A stretch of 64,000 nucleotides of DNA from Rhizobium leguminosarum (GCF_002953715.1 NZ_CP025012.1:744001-808000), one strand, 5' to 3'. Counted from the first letter of the stretch, positions 41,690 to 51,026 are shown. Notes: a model not told the origin generated them from the letters alone. A program made the numbers and translations.

Positions 41690-42577
41690 TTGGACAAGCT
41701 CGGCACGCTCGGCATCTTCATTCAGGTGGCAGAAGTTGGAAGCTTCGTGGCAGCCGGCCAACGCCTCGGCCTTTCAGGCTCGGCCGTCGGCAAGGCGATC
41801 GCCCGGCTCGAAGACGAGCTGCATGTCCGGCTGTTCAATCGCTCGACCCGCAGCATGGCCCTGACGGAAGAAGGCAGGTTCTTTTTGGAGGCGTGCTGGC
41901 GCATTCAATCGGAATACGAGTCCGCTCAGTCAAGGCTGTCGAACGCGCAGCTCGTTCCGCGCGGGCAGCTGCGCGTGAGCCTTCCGGTGGCCGGCATGCT
42001 CCTGATGCCGACCATTTCCGCCTTCATGCAAACCTATCCGGAGATCAACCTCGATCTCGACTTTTCCGATCGCCTGGTCGACGTCATCGAAGAAGGATTT
42101 GACGCGGTCATCCGCACGGGCGAGGTGAGGGACACCCGGCTGATGAGCCGAAAACTTGGGACCTTCAGGCACAGGATCGTTGCCGCACCGGATTACCTGA
42201 TGGCCCATGGCCACCCGAAAGTACCGGAAGACCTTCTGGAGCATCGTTGTCTTCACCATCGTTTCGCCAATTCCGGCAAGCTCGAACCGTGGTCGCTGGT
42301 TCGCAATGGAGATGAGGTCAAACTTGACCTGCCTGTGACGACGGTCGCGAGCACCTTGGAACCGCTCATCTACCTCGCGGAACGATCTTTCGGGATCACC
42401 TGCCTTCCCGCATTCGCCGTCGCCTCCGAGGTCGCAGAAGGCAAACTGGTTTCACTGCTGGATGATCATCTGGCGGACACCGGAACGTTTCGGGTCCTCT
42501 GGCCGACAAACAGATACCTTTCCCCCAAGGTTCGGGTCTTCGTCGACTATATGGCCACCAATCTATTCGCCGGATGA
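41690..42577 (+). CDS. LysR-family transcriptional regulator
   Basis: A 295-residue LysR regulator. The winged helix-turn-helix is at 1-60 (IFIQVAEVGSFVAAGQRLGL, GSAVGKAIARLEDELHVRLF, NRSTRSMALTEEG). The effector domain has the PRGQLRVSLP linker and YLMAHGHPK of the CrgA/AaeR-like branch. The start is TTG 41690. Divergent from the ABM gene, so it probably regulates it together with itself. Confidence 0.9.
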   Translation: MDKLGTLGIFIQVAEVGSFVAAGQRLGLSGSAVGKAIARLEDELHVRLFNRSTRSMALTEEGRFFLEACWRIQSEYESAQSRLSNAQLVPRGQLRVSLPVAGMLLMPTISAFMQTYPEINLDLDFSDRLVDVIEEGFDAVIRTGEVRDTRLMSRKLGTFRHRIVAAPDYLMAHGHPKVPEDLLEHRCLHHRFANSGKLEPWSLVRNGDEVKLDLPVTTVASTLEPLIYLAERSFGITCLPAFAVASEVAEGKLVSLLDDHLADTGTFRVLWPTNRYLSPKVRVFVDYMATNLFAG

Positions 42578-42734
42578 TCGCTCCGATGAGTGTGATTTCA
42601 GGGGTTGCCGTTGTGTTATATTTTTCTTGAGAAGCGTTAACAAGGTTCCGCTGGATTGCCTGGTGTGACGGCGATATGCGCGACCCGAATGGCCGTGTTA
42701 CGATCCATTCTTGATCGAGGGAGGATGGCAAGCC

Positions 42735-43541
42735 ATGGAAGCCGCAGAACTACGATATAATTGGGCTGATCCCGACGTCTACGAGACATTCATAGGGCGC
42801 TGGAGCGAACATCTGGCAAGCCCATTTCTCACACGTGCCAATATTGCTCCGGGCAGTCGCGTGCTCGATGTGGCATGTGGGACAGGTGTGTTGTCGAAAG
42901 CACTGGCCGAGGCGGGAGCGCATGTGATCGGTGTTGACGCATCGGAGGGATACCTGGAAGGAGCCCGCCGTCGACGATCCCACCCCAATATCGCCTATGA
43001 ACACGGCGATGTCCGGCACATGCGGTTCGACACTAACTTTTTCGATGCGGCCGCTTCCACGCTGGCCCTGGACGTTATCCCGGAAATTGAACAGGTGGTT
43101 GCCGAGATGAAGCGCGTGACCCGTCCAGGTGGCGTCGTCGCGTCCGCCGTTACTCAGTTCTTGGGCGGCATGCCCGCCTTCGATCTCGTCATCAACACCG
43201 GCGCCGTGCTTGAGACCGACTTCGCCAGGCTGAGATCCATGCGGGCGGGGCGCCAGCTCTTCTGGCCTGATGGTCAGGCGACGTTGTGGCGGAAGATCGG
43301 CCTCGTCGACGTGACGGAGATTCCCGTTGTCGTGGATTGCGAGTATGCGTCCTTCGCGGATTATTGGGCTACGTTCACCGACGGCCCAGGCAGCATCACA
43401 AGCATATTGATGGCACTTTCGGACGACGCCCGCGGTTCGATCGAACAGCATGTTTGTGCGGGGTATCTGGTTGGCTTGCCCGATGGACCCCGGTCATTTC
43501 CCATGATGTTCCGTGTGGTGCGTGGCTTGGTCCCAGCCTAA
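42735..43541 (+). CDS. SAM-dependent methyltransferase
   Basis: A 268-residue methyltransferase with motif I VLDVACGTGVLSKAL (about residues 43-57), VIGVDASEGYLEGA, a DVRHMRF acidic loop and VTRPGGVVASAVTQF. The C-terminus (YASFADYWATFTDGPGS) resembles UbiE/type-11 enzymes acting on small hydrophobic acceptors. ATG 42735 has GAGGGAGG upstream at 10-17 bases; a TTG at 42711 is less likely. It stands alone after the LysR gene. Confidence 0.87.
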   Translation: MEAAELRYNWADPDVYETFIGRWSEHLASPFLTRANIAPGSRVLDVACGTGVLSKALAEAGAHVIGVDASEGYLEGARRRRSHPNIAYEHGDVRHMRFDTNFFDAAASTLALDVIPEIEQVVAEMKRVTRPGGVVASAVTQFLGGMPAFDLVINTGAVLETDFARLRSMRAGRQLFWPDGQATLWRKIGLVDVTEIPVVVDCEYASFADYWATFTDGPGSITSILMALSDDARGSIEQHVCAGYLVGLPDGPRSFPMMFRVVRGLVPA

Positions 43542-43660
43542 TTCTGGAGAGCATGCAATGGGCCTGCGAGGGCCCGGTCTGGGCCGTTCTCAGACCGTAA
43601 CCCCGGGGGTTGATCATCAGCTGTCGTTCCTCGGCAGCCAAAAAGCTGCCAGGCCGCTAA

Positions 43661-43712
43661 CGGCCCCGAAGCGGACTTTTTTCGCTATCGAAGCATAAGG
43701 CTGCTTTGCGCC
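43661..43712. repeat. 52-bp repeat shared with the right flank of the IS element
   Basis: CGGCCCCGAAGCGGAC, a T run and AAGGCTGCTTTGCGCC occur here and at 55181-55231 in the same orientation, at about 85% identity. The GAAGCGGAC part is also the outer end of the IS right inverted repeat. 43542-43773 has no gene. Confidence 0.65.
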
Positions 43713-43773
43713 CCGCTCCCGCCGGAAAGGCCGGTGGAGTCACCTCCCAAGGGCAGACGTTTCCCGACCCGCG

Positions 43774-44277
43774 CTACTCGCCTATGCTGGAAAGCAATTC
43801 GTCGAGCTGCTCCAACTGCTCCGGCAATGCGACCGCCGAGCCCTGTAGTGCTTCCTCAAGCGCCTCCTTGGACGGATAGACCTCGTGGAAAGTCACTAGT
43901 GTCCTCCCGCCTTGGTCCTCGAAGGTCACGGTCGTGATCGCGCCCTCTTCGCCCTCGTCGTTGGTCCAGACGATGCGCTCGTTCGGCACCACCTCGAGAT
44001 ACTTGCCATAGAAGGCCATGGTGTCCGAACCGCCGGCGCCGAATTCCAGCCGATATTTGCCGCCGGTACGGACGTCCATATCGCACGATACGAGCGAAAC
44101 GCCGGATGCCGATTTTGGCATCCACCAGCGCTGGAACAGCTCGGGCTGGCTCCACGCCCTGTAAACCGTGCTCGGCGGCGCATTGAATGTCCGCGTTACG
44201 ACGAGTTCGCGATCCCCTCTGCGCTCGACTGAGGTGCGGTTCTCAGCACCACCTGCACTGTCAACTTGCTGGCTCAT
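43774..44277 (-). CDS. SRPBCC/AHSA1-family protein
   Basis: A 167-residue START-like protein (TRTFNAPPSTVYRAWSQPEL, FQRWWMPKS, then GGSDTMAFYGKYLEVVPNER and VTFEDQGGRTLVTFHEVYPS). Members bind hydrophobic ligands in a helix-grip cavity. GGGAGGGAC stands before the GTG-ATG pair at 44280-44275; the second codon is used here. It overlaps the upstream ArsR gene by 17 bp, so the two are one operon. Confidence 0.85.
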   Translation of the reverse strand: MSQQVDSAGGAENRTSVERRGDRELVVTRTFNAPPSTVYRAWSQPELFQRWWMPKSASGVSLVSCDMDVRTGGKYRLEFGAGGSDTMAFYGKYLEVVPNERIVWTNDEGEEGAITTVTFEDQGGRTLVTFHEVYPSKEALEEALQGSAVALPEQLEQLDELLSSIGE

Positions 44278-44617
44278 CACGTCCCTCCCGGTTCAATTCG
44301 CTGATGATGTCGTCCAATGCTTCGAAGCGGGCCTCGAACAGCTTGCGATGCGCCTCGATCCATTCGGCCTCCGCCTTGAGGCCGCGTTTCCCAAGCTTGC
44401 AGGTTCTCACCCGTCCGACCTTCTGCGTGACGACGAGCCCCGCCCGCTCGAGAACCTGGACGTGCTTCTTCATGCCGGTCAGCGTCATCTGGAACTTATC
44501 CGCGAGACTGGTGATCGACGCGTCCTCTCGCCCAAGCTGATCGATGATCCCGCGGCGGGTCGCATCGGACAGCGCCGCAAACGAGAGATCGAGGGGAGGG
44601 CTTACATACTGAACCAT
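44261..44617 (-). CDS. ArsR-family transcriptional regulator
   Basis: A 118-residue winged-helix protein (LDLSFAALSDATRRGIIDQL, SITSLADKFQMTLTGMKKHV, QVLERAGLVVTQKVGRVRTC). It belongs to the metal-free ArsR group paired with SRPBCC proteins. The C-terminal half is helical. An ArsR-SRPBCC pair with the same design, though not the same sequence, is at 57649-58319. Its own promoter region overlaps the start (ACTGAACCATATAGTTCAGT around 44611-44630 is a palindrome-like operator). Confidence 0.88.
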   Translation of the reverse strand: MVQYVSPPLDLSFAALSDATRRGIIDQLGREDASITSLADKFQMTLTGMKKHVQVLERAGLVVTQKVGRVRTCKLGKRGLKAEAEWIEAHRKLFEARFEALDDIISELNREGRDEPAS

Positions 44618-44884
44618 ATAGTTCAGTGTTTACCCCACTCGCGCAGGAAGCGCAAGCGTCCCGAACTTTCCATGCCGTGGGCCCGCGCCGTGCAGGACAC
44701 GAATGTTCGTATTCCTCAAGGCATTTCCTCGCCCTTATGCCATGATCCCAACTGCAATCGCGCCGCTTAAAAAGGCGGAGCTTTGCAGCAAAGTTGAATG
44801 TTGCGCAGCAGGTTCGTAACGGTGCATGATTCTTGCGGCGGTATCACGCTAAGGAAATTCTGGCCTAAATACGGAGCTAAAGAG

Positions 44885-45808
44885 ATGAAGAACCAGGGCC
44901 AGAGTGAGCTGTCTGGTATCGGTGAAATCCGAGCCCAGCTCGGCGGCTGGCCCATATCGACGGCAGGCATGTCGTCTACCTCTCGCGGCCTGCACTTTGA
45001 TGTGAGAGACGGGAGCCACGGCGTCGAACTGGTTGTGCCTGGGTGTGATCATCATGCAGTGTTGGTGGCGCTGGGATCATCAAGGCAATTCCGTTTTCAA
45101 ACGCACATAGCGTCCCGCGAGGTATCTTGCAGAGCAGGGGATCTGATTGTTGTCCCGGCCGGTAGCCCAGCACGGCTTGGGGGCGCTATCCCGCCTATGC
45201 TTCGGATCGGCATCGACCCGGAGCAACTCAGCGATGGCTCCCGGTTGCGTGAGCCCCTCCGCGGCAGGGATGATCAGACGGGTTCTATCCTTCACGCCAA
45301 CGATTTGTTTGCACTGTACATCGGCGGCGCGATCCTCGAGGAGATGCGCAAGCCGGATTTTGAATGGCGGATGCCTCTGTTGCGTCACCTTGCGGAAGCG
45401 CTAACCGTGCATTTCGTTACAACGTATGGTGTTTACACAGTCTCCGATCACACCGGCGAAATCAGCGACAGGGAAGCCATCCGACGGGTAATCGAGCATC
45501 TTGGGCGGACAACACACGACTTTCCTGACCTCGCCTCGCTCGCGAAGCGAACCGGTCTCAGCCGCTTTCACTTCATCCGGGTTTTTAAAGCAGAGATTGG
45601 CATGACGCCTGCGCGATACGTGGAGCAATGCAGAATTGAACAAGCGAAGTCATTGATCGAGACAGCCGAAATATCGTTGGCCGATATTGCCGACAAGCTT
45701 GGGTTTGTCGATCAAAGCCACCTGACCCGACGTTTCAAAAAGGTCGTAGGTAGCACCCCTGCTGCATATGCACGCGCACAGGGCCGCCGGCATTTGTCAG
45801 AGTTATAA
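44885..45808 (+). CDS. AraC-family transcriptional regulator
   Basis: A 307-residue regulator with an N-terminal cupin-like domain (HHAVLVALGSSRQFRFQTHI; CRAGDLIVVPAGSPA) and a C-terminal AraC domain (LASLAKRTGLSRFHFIRVFK; IADKLGFVDQSHLTRRFKKV). GGAG is 8 bases before ATG 44885. It is followed, after an AT-rich gap (45809-46009), by an alpha/beta hydrolase gene that it may control. Confidence 0.88.
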   Translation: MKNQGQSELSGIGEIRAQLGGWPISTAGMSSTSRGLHFDVRDGSHGVELVVPGCDHHAVLVALGSSRQFRFQTHIASREVSCRAGDLIVVPAGSPARLGGAIPPMLRIGIDPEQLSDGSRLREPLRGRDDQTGSILHANDLFALYIGGAILEEMRKPDFEWRMPLLRHLAEALTVHFVTTYGVYTVSDHTGEISDREAIRRVIEHLGRTTHDFPDLASLAKRTGLSRFHFIRVFKAEIGMTPARYVEQCRIEQAKSLIETAEISLADIADKLGFVDQSHLTRRFKKVVGSTPAAYARAQGRRHLSEL

Positions 45809-46009
45809 CAATAATATACAAAGTAATCAATAAACTACCATATACGCGAGGTAACTTCGATACTCATCAAGCGAAAAAGCAGATTTTTCGTCTCATTGTC
45901 CTAATTTAAGCAATAACATCCCATATGCAGCAATAAAATGCCATGACCTAATCTCCAAGGTAGTTCATATGTATTGCCAGCAGACGACATCAAGGCAGGA
46001 GATATAAAC

Positions 46010-46696
46010 GTGAATATTAGAAACGTTATTCTTGTGCACGGATATTTCCTCGATGGTAATTCTTGGAATAAAGTTATACCGTTACTGTCGGAGCGAAGCA
46101 TTGATGCAATCGCTGTTCAGATTTCATTGACCTCGTTCTCTGAGGACGTGGCGATTGTTCATCGCGCCATTGAAATGCAGGACGGTCCGGTTATCCTCGT
46201 GGGGCAGTCTTATGGTGGCGCGGTCATTACCGAGGCGGGCAACCATGCCCGAGTTGCCGGCCTCGTCTACATCGCCGGCGCTGCGCCAGACAGTGGCCAG
46301 TCCGTCGACGACTGGTGGAGCGGTTATGCGACTGCGGCTGTTGTGAATGAACTGAGGCCCTGGGGCGACGCGCATGTTACGCTCACCCGCGAAGGGGTGC
46401 GCAAATACCTGGGCCAGGATCTTCCGACCGCAGAAGCCGATATTGTCTACGCCACTCAGGGACCGCTTGGAACACGCAGTAAATTAGAGAAGATCTCAAA
46501 AAGCGCGTGGCACACCAAGCCTTCTTGGTACATGGTCACAACGCTCGACCACACGATGCCGCCCGCGGTACAGCAGGATTCAGCCGAACGTATGGGTGCC
46601 GAGATCATGGTTGTTCAGGCAAGCCACTTGCCTATGCTTTCACAACCGAAAGTCGTTGCCGAGTTCATCGCCAACGCCGCCGCGTCTTTTGACTGA
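46010..46696 (+). CDS. Alpha/beta hydrolase
   Basis: A 228-residue hydrolase. It opens VNIRNVILVHGYFLDGNSWN, has the nucleophile elbow GQSYGG and ends with the histidine in ASHLPMLSQP. The same framework is found in the hydrolases at 46957 and 20634. GTG 46010 has AGGAG upstream. There is no signal peptide. The usual GHS at the elbow is GQS here. Substrate unknown. Confidence 0.87.
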   Translation: MNIRNVILVHGYFLDGNSWNKVIPLLSERSIDAIAVQISLTSFSEDVAIVHRAIEMQDGPVILVGQSYGGAVITEAGNHARVAGLVYIAGAAPDSGQSVDDWWSGYATAAVVNELRPWGDAHVTLTREGVRKYLGQDLPTAEADIVYATQGPLGTRSKLEKISKSAWHTKPSWYMVTTLDHTMPPAVQQDSAERMGAEIMVVQASHLPMLSQPKVVAEFIANAAASFD

Positions 46697-46772
46697 TAAT
46701 TCGGTCCCAAGCCGAAGCATCATTCGAAACAACATATTCCGGAACGACCTCGCCACAGCGGCGAAACGACGA

Positions 46773-46832
46773 CCCATTCCTGAGCGGCCCATTCCTGAGC
46801 GGCCCATTCCTGAGCGGCCCATTCCTGAGCGG
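46773..46832 (+). repeat. Four perfect tandem copies of a 15-bp unit
   Basis: CCCATTCCTGAGCGG is repeated four times without interruption, between two hydrolase genes. It has no similarity to a CRISPR array. It is variable-number-type DNA that could change the spacing of the promoter of the second hydrolase. Confidence 0.9.
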
Positions 46833-46956
46833 AGTGTGTCTGTTCGACCAAGTTCGACCCGGCGCACATCGCCTGGTCACAAAAGCTTCGAAAGAAGCCG
46901 TTGGCTCGCTTGCCCCCCAACGGAATTATTTACCCAATCCAAGAAGGAACAGGATC

Positions 46957-47658
46957 ATGTCTACATCACCGAAACCCACCATCGTTTTTTGCCACGGCAT
47001 TTGGGCCGATGGCTCATGCTTCAGCAAAGTCATCCCTGCATTGCAGGCGGACGGGCACGAAGTCATCGCCGTCCAGTACGGCCTGGACTCCTACGAGGAG
47101 GACGTGGCGACGGTTAAGCGGACGCTCAATCGTGTCGGCAGCCCCGTCATCCTCGTCGGGCATTCCTACGGCGGCGCAACGATCACGGCCGCCGGCATCG
47201 ACGAGCGTGTCGTTGGTCTGGTTTACATCGCCGCGGTCGCCCCGGATGTCGGCGAGACCGTGCAGGATCAGCTCGCCAAGTATCCGTCGGACATCTTCAA
47301 CCATGTCGAGGCAGCGGACGGCCGGGCCTGGATGCTGCCGAGCGGAACCAAGTTCTTCGCTGGAGACCTCTCGGAGGAAGAGCAGAAGCTTGTATGGGCC
47401 ACGCACTATGCGCCGGTCGCCGATCTGTTCAACCAGCAAAAGCTCAGTGCCGGCGAGATCGCGTGGAAGTCCAAGCCAAGCTGGTATGTCTTGGCGACGC
47501 AGGACCACACGGTGCACCCCGATCTCCAGCGCTGGGTTTCCAAGCGTATGAACGCGACGGTGACCGAGGTGGAAAGCAGCCACGTGCCGATGCTCTCTCA
47601 ACCCGACGTGGTCATCGATGTCATCCGCAAGGCAGCGGCGGCCGTCCAGCGTCGCTGA
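46957..47658 (+). CDS. Alpha/beta hydrolase, paralogue
   Basis: A 233-residue hydrolase that begins MSTSPKPTIVFCHGIWADGS. It has the elbow GHSYGG, the acid in TQDHTVHPDLQ and the His in SSHVPMLSQP. It is close in design to the gene at 46010, and the pair probably arose by duplication. AAGGAAC precedes ATG 46957. A terminator follows. Substrate unknown. Confidence 0.88.
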   Translation: MSTSPKPTIVFCHGIWADGSCFSKVIPALQADGHEVIAVQYGLDSYEEDVATVKRTLNRVGSPVILVGHSYGGATITAAGIDERVVGLVYIAAVAPDVGETVQDQLAKYPSDIFNHVEAADGRAWMLPSGTKFFAGDLSEEEQKLVWATHYAPVADLFNQQKLSAGEIAWKSKPSWYVLATQDHTVHPDLQRWVSKRMNATVTEVESSHVPMLSQPDVVIDVIRKAAAAVQRR

Positions 47659-47682
47659 TATATCGTGGAAATGCATAGGAAG

Positions 47683-47706
47683 AGACCGTCATGAGGCGGT
47701 CTTTTC
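47683..47706 (+). terminator. Terminator after the second hydrolase
   Basis: AGACCG (47683-47688) and CGGTCT (47697-47702) form a stem followed by TTTT. Confidence 0.75.
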
Positions 47707-47806
47707 TGTTATTGGCAGATGCACCTATAAGCGCGTCCGCCAACTGTTCGCCGTGCGAGGGGGATCAGGGAAGGGGTGCGGGGGAGGCGTGGAGCTCGCA
47801 ATGGGC

Positions 47807-47919
47807 CTTCAACCCTCCTTGCGACGTGCAAGGAGGGTTGAAACTCAAGGCCGGTTAGGCGGTCCGCCGATACCGGTCGCGCTCTTGCGCGATCTGCTCG
47901 GGGGCGTATGGATCGAGCG
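47807..47919. pseudogene. Copy of the 3' end and terminator of the stress-protein gene
   Basis: It repeats 51043-51154 in the same orientation with few differences: first the 13-bp-arm hairpin (47808-47842), then the last 20 or so codons of the gene at 51090-51689. 47920-48008 holds nothing else. Confidence 0.8.
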
Positions 47920-48008
47920 AAGCCATATGCGACGACGTTAGCGCACAAACGGGTCCAGAGTGCCCCCTCAAAGGGCGGCAGGTGGCACCACCCACCAACC
48001 CCAGAGTG

Positions 48009-48887
48009 TCAGATCATGCTCGACATGCCGAGCGCGCTGAGCAGGTCGTTCTGAATTGGGCTTACCGCGTCGTTCAGCCGCTGGACACCGAGGTCCATGC
48101 CCTCAGGCATGACGACCGTGCGCAATGGACGCCGTTCCGTGGCCTCGACCAGCCGTGCGATGGCATCGGCAACCATTTGGGGTCGAGGTGGATTGGCCGA
48201 ATCGTGGGCGTGGCTGGAGCTGTCTTTGATTTGGCCCGGGATCGCCGCGACCTCGCCATATGATGCCAGCACGCTTTCGTCGGACGGCTCCGGACTGGAC
48301 GAAAGAAGGTTGCTCGGGAATGGCCCTGGCTCGACGATGACAGAGTCGATTCCGAAGCTCTTCAGCTCGTACCGATAGGCTTCGGCAAGCGCTTCGAGCG
48401 CGAACTTGCTCGCGGAATAGGTGCCGAAGAACGGAAAGACCACCCGACCCATCAGCGATGTCACATGAACGAGGAGTCCGCTGCCGGCGGCACGCATATG
48501 CGGCAGAACGGCGCGGTCGGCCCGCACGGCGCCGAAGAAGTTGACCGCAAATAGCCGTTCGACGTCCGCGACAGTGTAGGCTTCCGTGACCCCGACGGGC
48601 ATTATTCCGGCATTGTTGATCAGGGCATCGATCTTTCCGTGCTGCTTAACGACCTGGTCGATCGTCGAATTGACCGACGCCTCGTCGGCAACGTCCATTT
48701 CAAGGACCTGCAGCACATGCCCTTTAGCTTTCACCGCGTCGATAAGATCGCTCCGCACTTGGGCATTTCGTCCTTCGACGTCCCGCATGGTCGCAACCAC
48801 CGTATGGCCCCGCCTTGCAAGCTCCAATACCGTGAGTTTTCCAAAACCACTGCTCGCGCCGGTCACAACAACGACTTTTCCGCTCAT
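48009..48887 (-). CDS. SDR-family oxidoreductase
   Basis: A 292-residue classical SDR with TGASSGFG near residue 9, NNAG, Ser in HVTSLMG and Y-S-A-S-K in the active site. The long C-terminus (DSSSHAHDSANPPRPQMVAD) is typical of the subgroup related to serine or retinol-type dehydrogenases. AAGGAC precedes ATG 48887. It is divergent from a TetR gene with paired operators in the gap, and is very likely repressed by it. Confidence 0.9.
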   Translation of the reverse strand: MSGKVVVVTGASSGFGKLTVLELARRGHTVVATMRDVEGRNAQVRSDLIDAVKAKGHVLQVLEMDVADEASVNSTIDQVVKQHGKIDALINNAGIMPVGVTEAYTVADVERLFAVNFFGAVRADRAVLPHMRAAGSGLLVHVTSLMGRVVFPFFGTYSASKFALEALAEAYRYELKSFGIDSVIVEPGPFPSNLLSSSPEPSDESVLASYGEVAAIPGQIKDSSSHAHDSANPPRPQMVADAIARLVEATERRPLRTVVMPEGMDLGVQRLNDAVSPIQNDLLSALGMSSMI

Positions 48888-48924
48888 CTTAAGTCCTTCT
48901 CTGAAATCTAAGGGGCGTCGCACC

Positions 48925-48983
48925 ATATAGACAGACCTGTATGTACTTGCAATCCTAAAATTGACAGAATAGTCTGTCTATAT
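48925..48983. promoter_or_regulatory. Operators between the SDR and TetR genes
   Basis: ATATAGACAGAC (48925-48936) and GTCTGTCTATAT (48972-48983) are perfect inverted copies. The right part contains the palindrome GACAGA-ATAG-TCTGTC (48963-48978). The left site at 48930-48944 is an imperfect version of the same dyad. Both divergent promoters would be covered by the TetR protein. Confidence 0.7.
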
Positions 48984-49011
48984 GCGGGCGAAGAATCTGA
49001 GGTGATGGAAG

Positions 49012-49668
49012 ATGCAAACGCGCAGCGTGCTTGAGTTTGTGGATGTGGAGGGACAACCGCTTAACGCCCTCGCCCCGCGAGAACGTATATTAAAGACGGC
49101 ATCGGACCTGTTTTACCGGTTCAGCATCCACTCTGTCGGGATCGACCGCATCATTGCCGAAAGCGGCGTGGCCAAGATGACGTTCTACAAACACTTTCCA
49201 TCGAAGGCCAGCCTGATCGCCACCTATTTGCGTTACAAAAGTGACATCTGGTTTCAGATGCTCGTGACCTCCACTGAAAGAACCGGACTATCGCCGCTGG
49301 AGCGCGTCCTCGCTATTTTTGACGCGTTGGAGGAACCGTTCCGTTCGCCTTCTTTCCGCGGCTGCCCATTCGTAAAGGGGTTAGCCGAGTTCGGACCGGA
49401 GGCCAACTCCCCAGACGTACAGGCGACCATCGGCGCGTATTTTAGGGGCTTACATGAATTTGTTGCGTCACTCATCGAGCCATTGGCATTCAGCAAACCC
49501 GAAAGAGCCGTGCTCCAGATCCTGTCGCTCTTCCAAGGCGCGATCGTGATCGCACAATCGACGCGCGATCCTGCTATAGTGGACGCAAACCGCGATGCAG
49601 CCAGAGTGTTGCTGGAAGATGGCTTGATCTCGTCGTCCGAACCCCGAGTTCGTAAGGTGGTGCGGTAG
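49012..49668 (+). CDS. TetR-family repressor
   Basis: A 218-residue TetR-type protein. The N-terminal helix-turn-helix is at about 25-65 (RERILKTASDLFYRFSIHSV, VAKMTFYKHFPSKASLIATY). The C-terminal domain has FRGCPFVKGLAEFG with a Cys in the position seen in relatives that sense electrophiles. It is divergent from the SDR gene, and its inducer may be a reactive carbonyl. Confidence 0.9.
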   Translation: MQTRSVLEFVDVEGQPLNALAPRERILKTASDLFYRFSIHSVGIDRIIAESGVAKMTFYKHFPSKASLIATYLRYKSDIWFQMLVTSTERTGLSPLERVLAIFDALEEPFRSPSFRGCPFVKGLAEFGPEANSPDVQATIGAYFRGLHEFVASLIEPLAFSKPERAVLQILSLFQGAIVIAQSTRDPAIVDANRDAARVLLEDGLISSSEPRVRKVVR

Positions 49669-49756
49669 ACGACCCGGCGCCAGCGTCGCTCGAGGTCGCG
49701 GCCTCCTTGTGATCAGGCGATGCACAACGGACAGCCACCGAAATGGTTTTCATCGC

Positions 49757-50140
49757 TTACGCCGGATCTTGCGGCACCGCGGCACGCGCGTCACGTCGCA
49801 TGAACGCCCAGTCGATTAGTTCCGCCATGGATGGACCGAGTGCGATCCCCATCTCACTCAGTGCATATTCGACCCTTGGCGGGACCTGTGGATAGACGGT
49901 TCTTGTCACGATACCGTCCTTCTCCAACTCCTTGAGTTGCTGGATCAGCATCTTCTGATTCACGCCCTCGACGCGCTTTTCGAGCTCCGAAAATCTTAGC
50001 GGACCCTTTGCGGCGAAAAGCTGGCAGATGATGACGATCTTCCACTTCCCTTCAAGAGCCCGCAGAGCATCCCGAGTTGCCGCCGCCCATACCATTCGCT
50101 GCTTCGGGTCGTCGCAGCGCCAGTCTCGTTCAACTGCCAT
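49757..50140 (-). CDS. HxlR-family transcriptional regulator
   Basis: A 127-residue winged-helix HxlR protein (ALEGKWKIVIICQLFAAKGP, RFSELEKRVEGVNQKMLIQQ, LKELEKDGIVTRTVYPQVPP). A Cys (C12 in DWRCDD, before the helix) matches redox-sensing members of the family. GAGG precedes ATG 50140. Divergent from the reductase gene at 50276, and very probably its regulator. Confidence 0.9.
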   Translation of the reverse strand: MAVERDWRCDDPKQRMVWAAATRDALRALEGKWKIVIICQLFAAKGPLRFSELEKRVEGVNQKMLIQQLKELEKDGIVTRTVYPQVPPRVEYALSEMGIALGPSMAELIDWAFMRRDARAAVPQDPA

Positions 50141-50275
50141 ACTTACCTCTAGGCGGGTTACCCACTTTTTGGTCGGTTCTTGCCGTACCAGGTAGTTAAA
50201 CCTATTCTTCGGAGCACAACAAGTCACGCCTCCGTTGGGGTGCGTTGAATGCAATATTCACAGCAGGGAAATGGT

Positions 50276-51010
50276 ATGAACATCGGAATTATCGGCGCAG
50301 GGAACATTGGGGCAACGCTGGCACGCAAGCTCGCGGCGGCAGGTCACGAGGTCAAACTTGCCAACTCAAAGGACCCGGAATCTATCCGCGACCTCGCTGC
50401 GGACGTTCGTGCGACGGCAACGACCAAGCAAGATGCCGTGACGGGGGTGGATATTGTGATCCTTTCCATCCCGTTTTCGGCTCATCGCGATCTTGCCAAT
50501 TTGTTCGAAAATGTTCCCGAGAACGTCGTTGTCGTAGACACGTCCAATTACTACCCGTTCCGTGACGGAACGATCACCGACGTCGATGATGGCAAACCGG
50601 AAGCGGTCTGGGTCACCGAGCAGATCAGGCGACCGATCATAAAAGCCTGGAATGCGGTGCTTTCTGCGACTCTCGCGGAAAAAGGCGTAGACAAGTCGCA
50701 ACCCGGCCGCATCGCCCTTCCGGTAGCTGGTGATGACCTCGAAAAGAAGTTGCTTGTCATGCAACTGGTAGAGGCGACGGGCTTCGACGCCCTCGATGCC
50801 GGGAGCCTTGAGACCTCATGGCGACAACAGCCAGGCACCCCTGCCTATTGCACGGAACTGACTGCTGACGAACTGCAAGCGGCGCTCGAAAAAGCTGACC
50901 AAACCCGCTCGGCGGGTAACCGCGAGGCCCTAATCAAGGTCTTCATGGAAAAAGGCGGCAGCCTTACTCACAATGAGATTGTAGCCCAAAACCGCGCCGG
51001 GACCGCGTGA
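50276..51010 (+). CDS. NADPH-dependent F420 reductase-like protein
   Basis: A 244-residue reductase of the F420/NADPH-type fold: Rossmann motif IGIIGAGNIGATLARKLAAA, VDIVILSIPFSAH, DTSNYYPFRDG and a C-terminal dimerisation region. In rhizobia the true F420 cofactor is usually absent, so the protein probably acts with another flavin or on quinones/electrophiles. AGGGAAA precedes ATG 50276. It is divergent from the HxlR gene, a common pairing. Confidence 0.85.
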   Translation: MNIGIIGAGNIGATLARKLAAAGHEVKLANSKDPESIRDLAADVRATATTKQDAVTGVDIVILSIPFSAHRDLANLFENVPENVVVVDTSNYYPFRDGTITDVDDGKPEAVWVTEQIRRPIIKAWNAVLSATLAEKGVDKSQPGRIALPVAGDDLEKKLLVMQLVEATGFDALDAGSLETSWRQQPGTPAYCTELTADELQAALEKADQTRSAGNREALIKVFMEKGGSLTHNEIVAQNRAGTA

Positions 51011-51026
51011 GCGATAAGGAGACATC

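Noticed and set aside
46773..46832. Possible CRISPR-like array
   Set aside because: The 15-bp units are directly adjacent with no spacers, and no cas gene is present.
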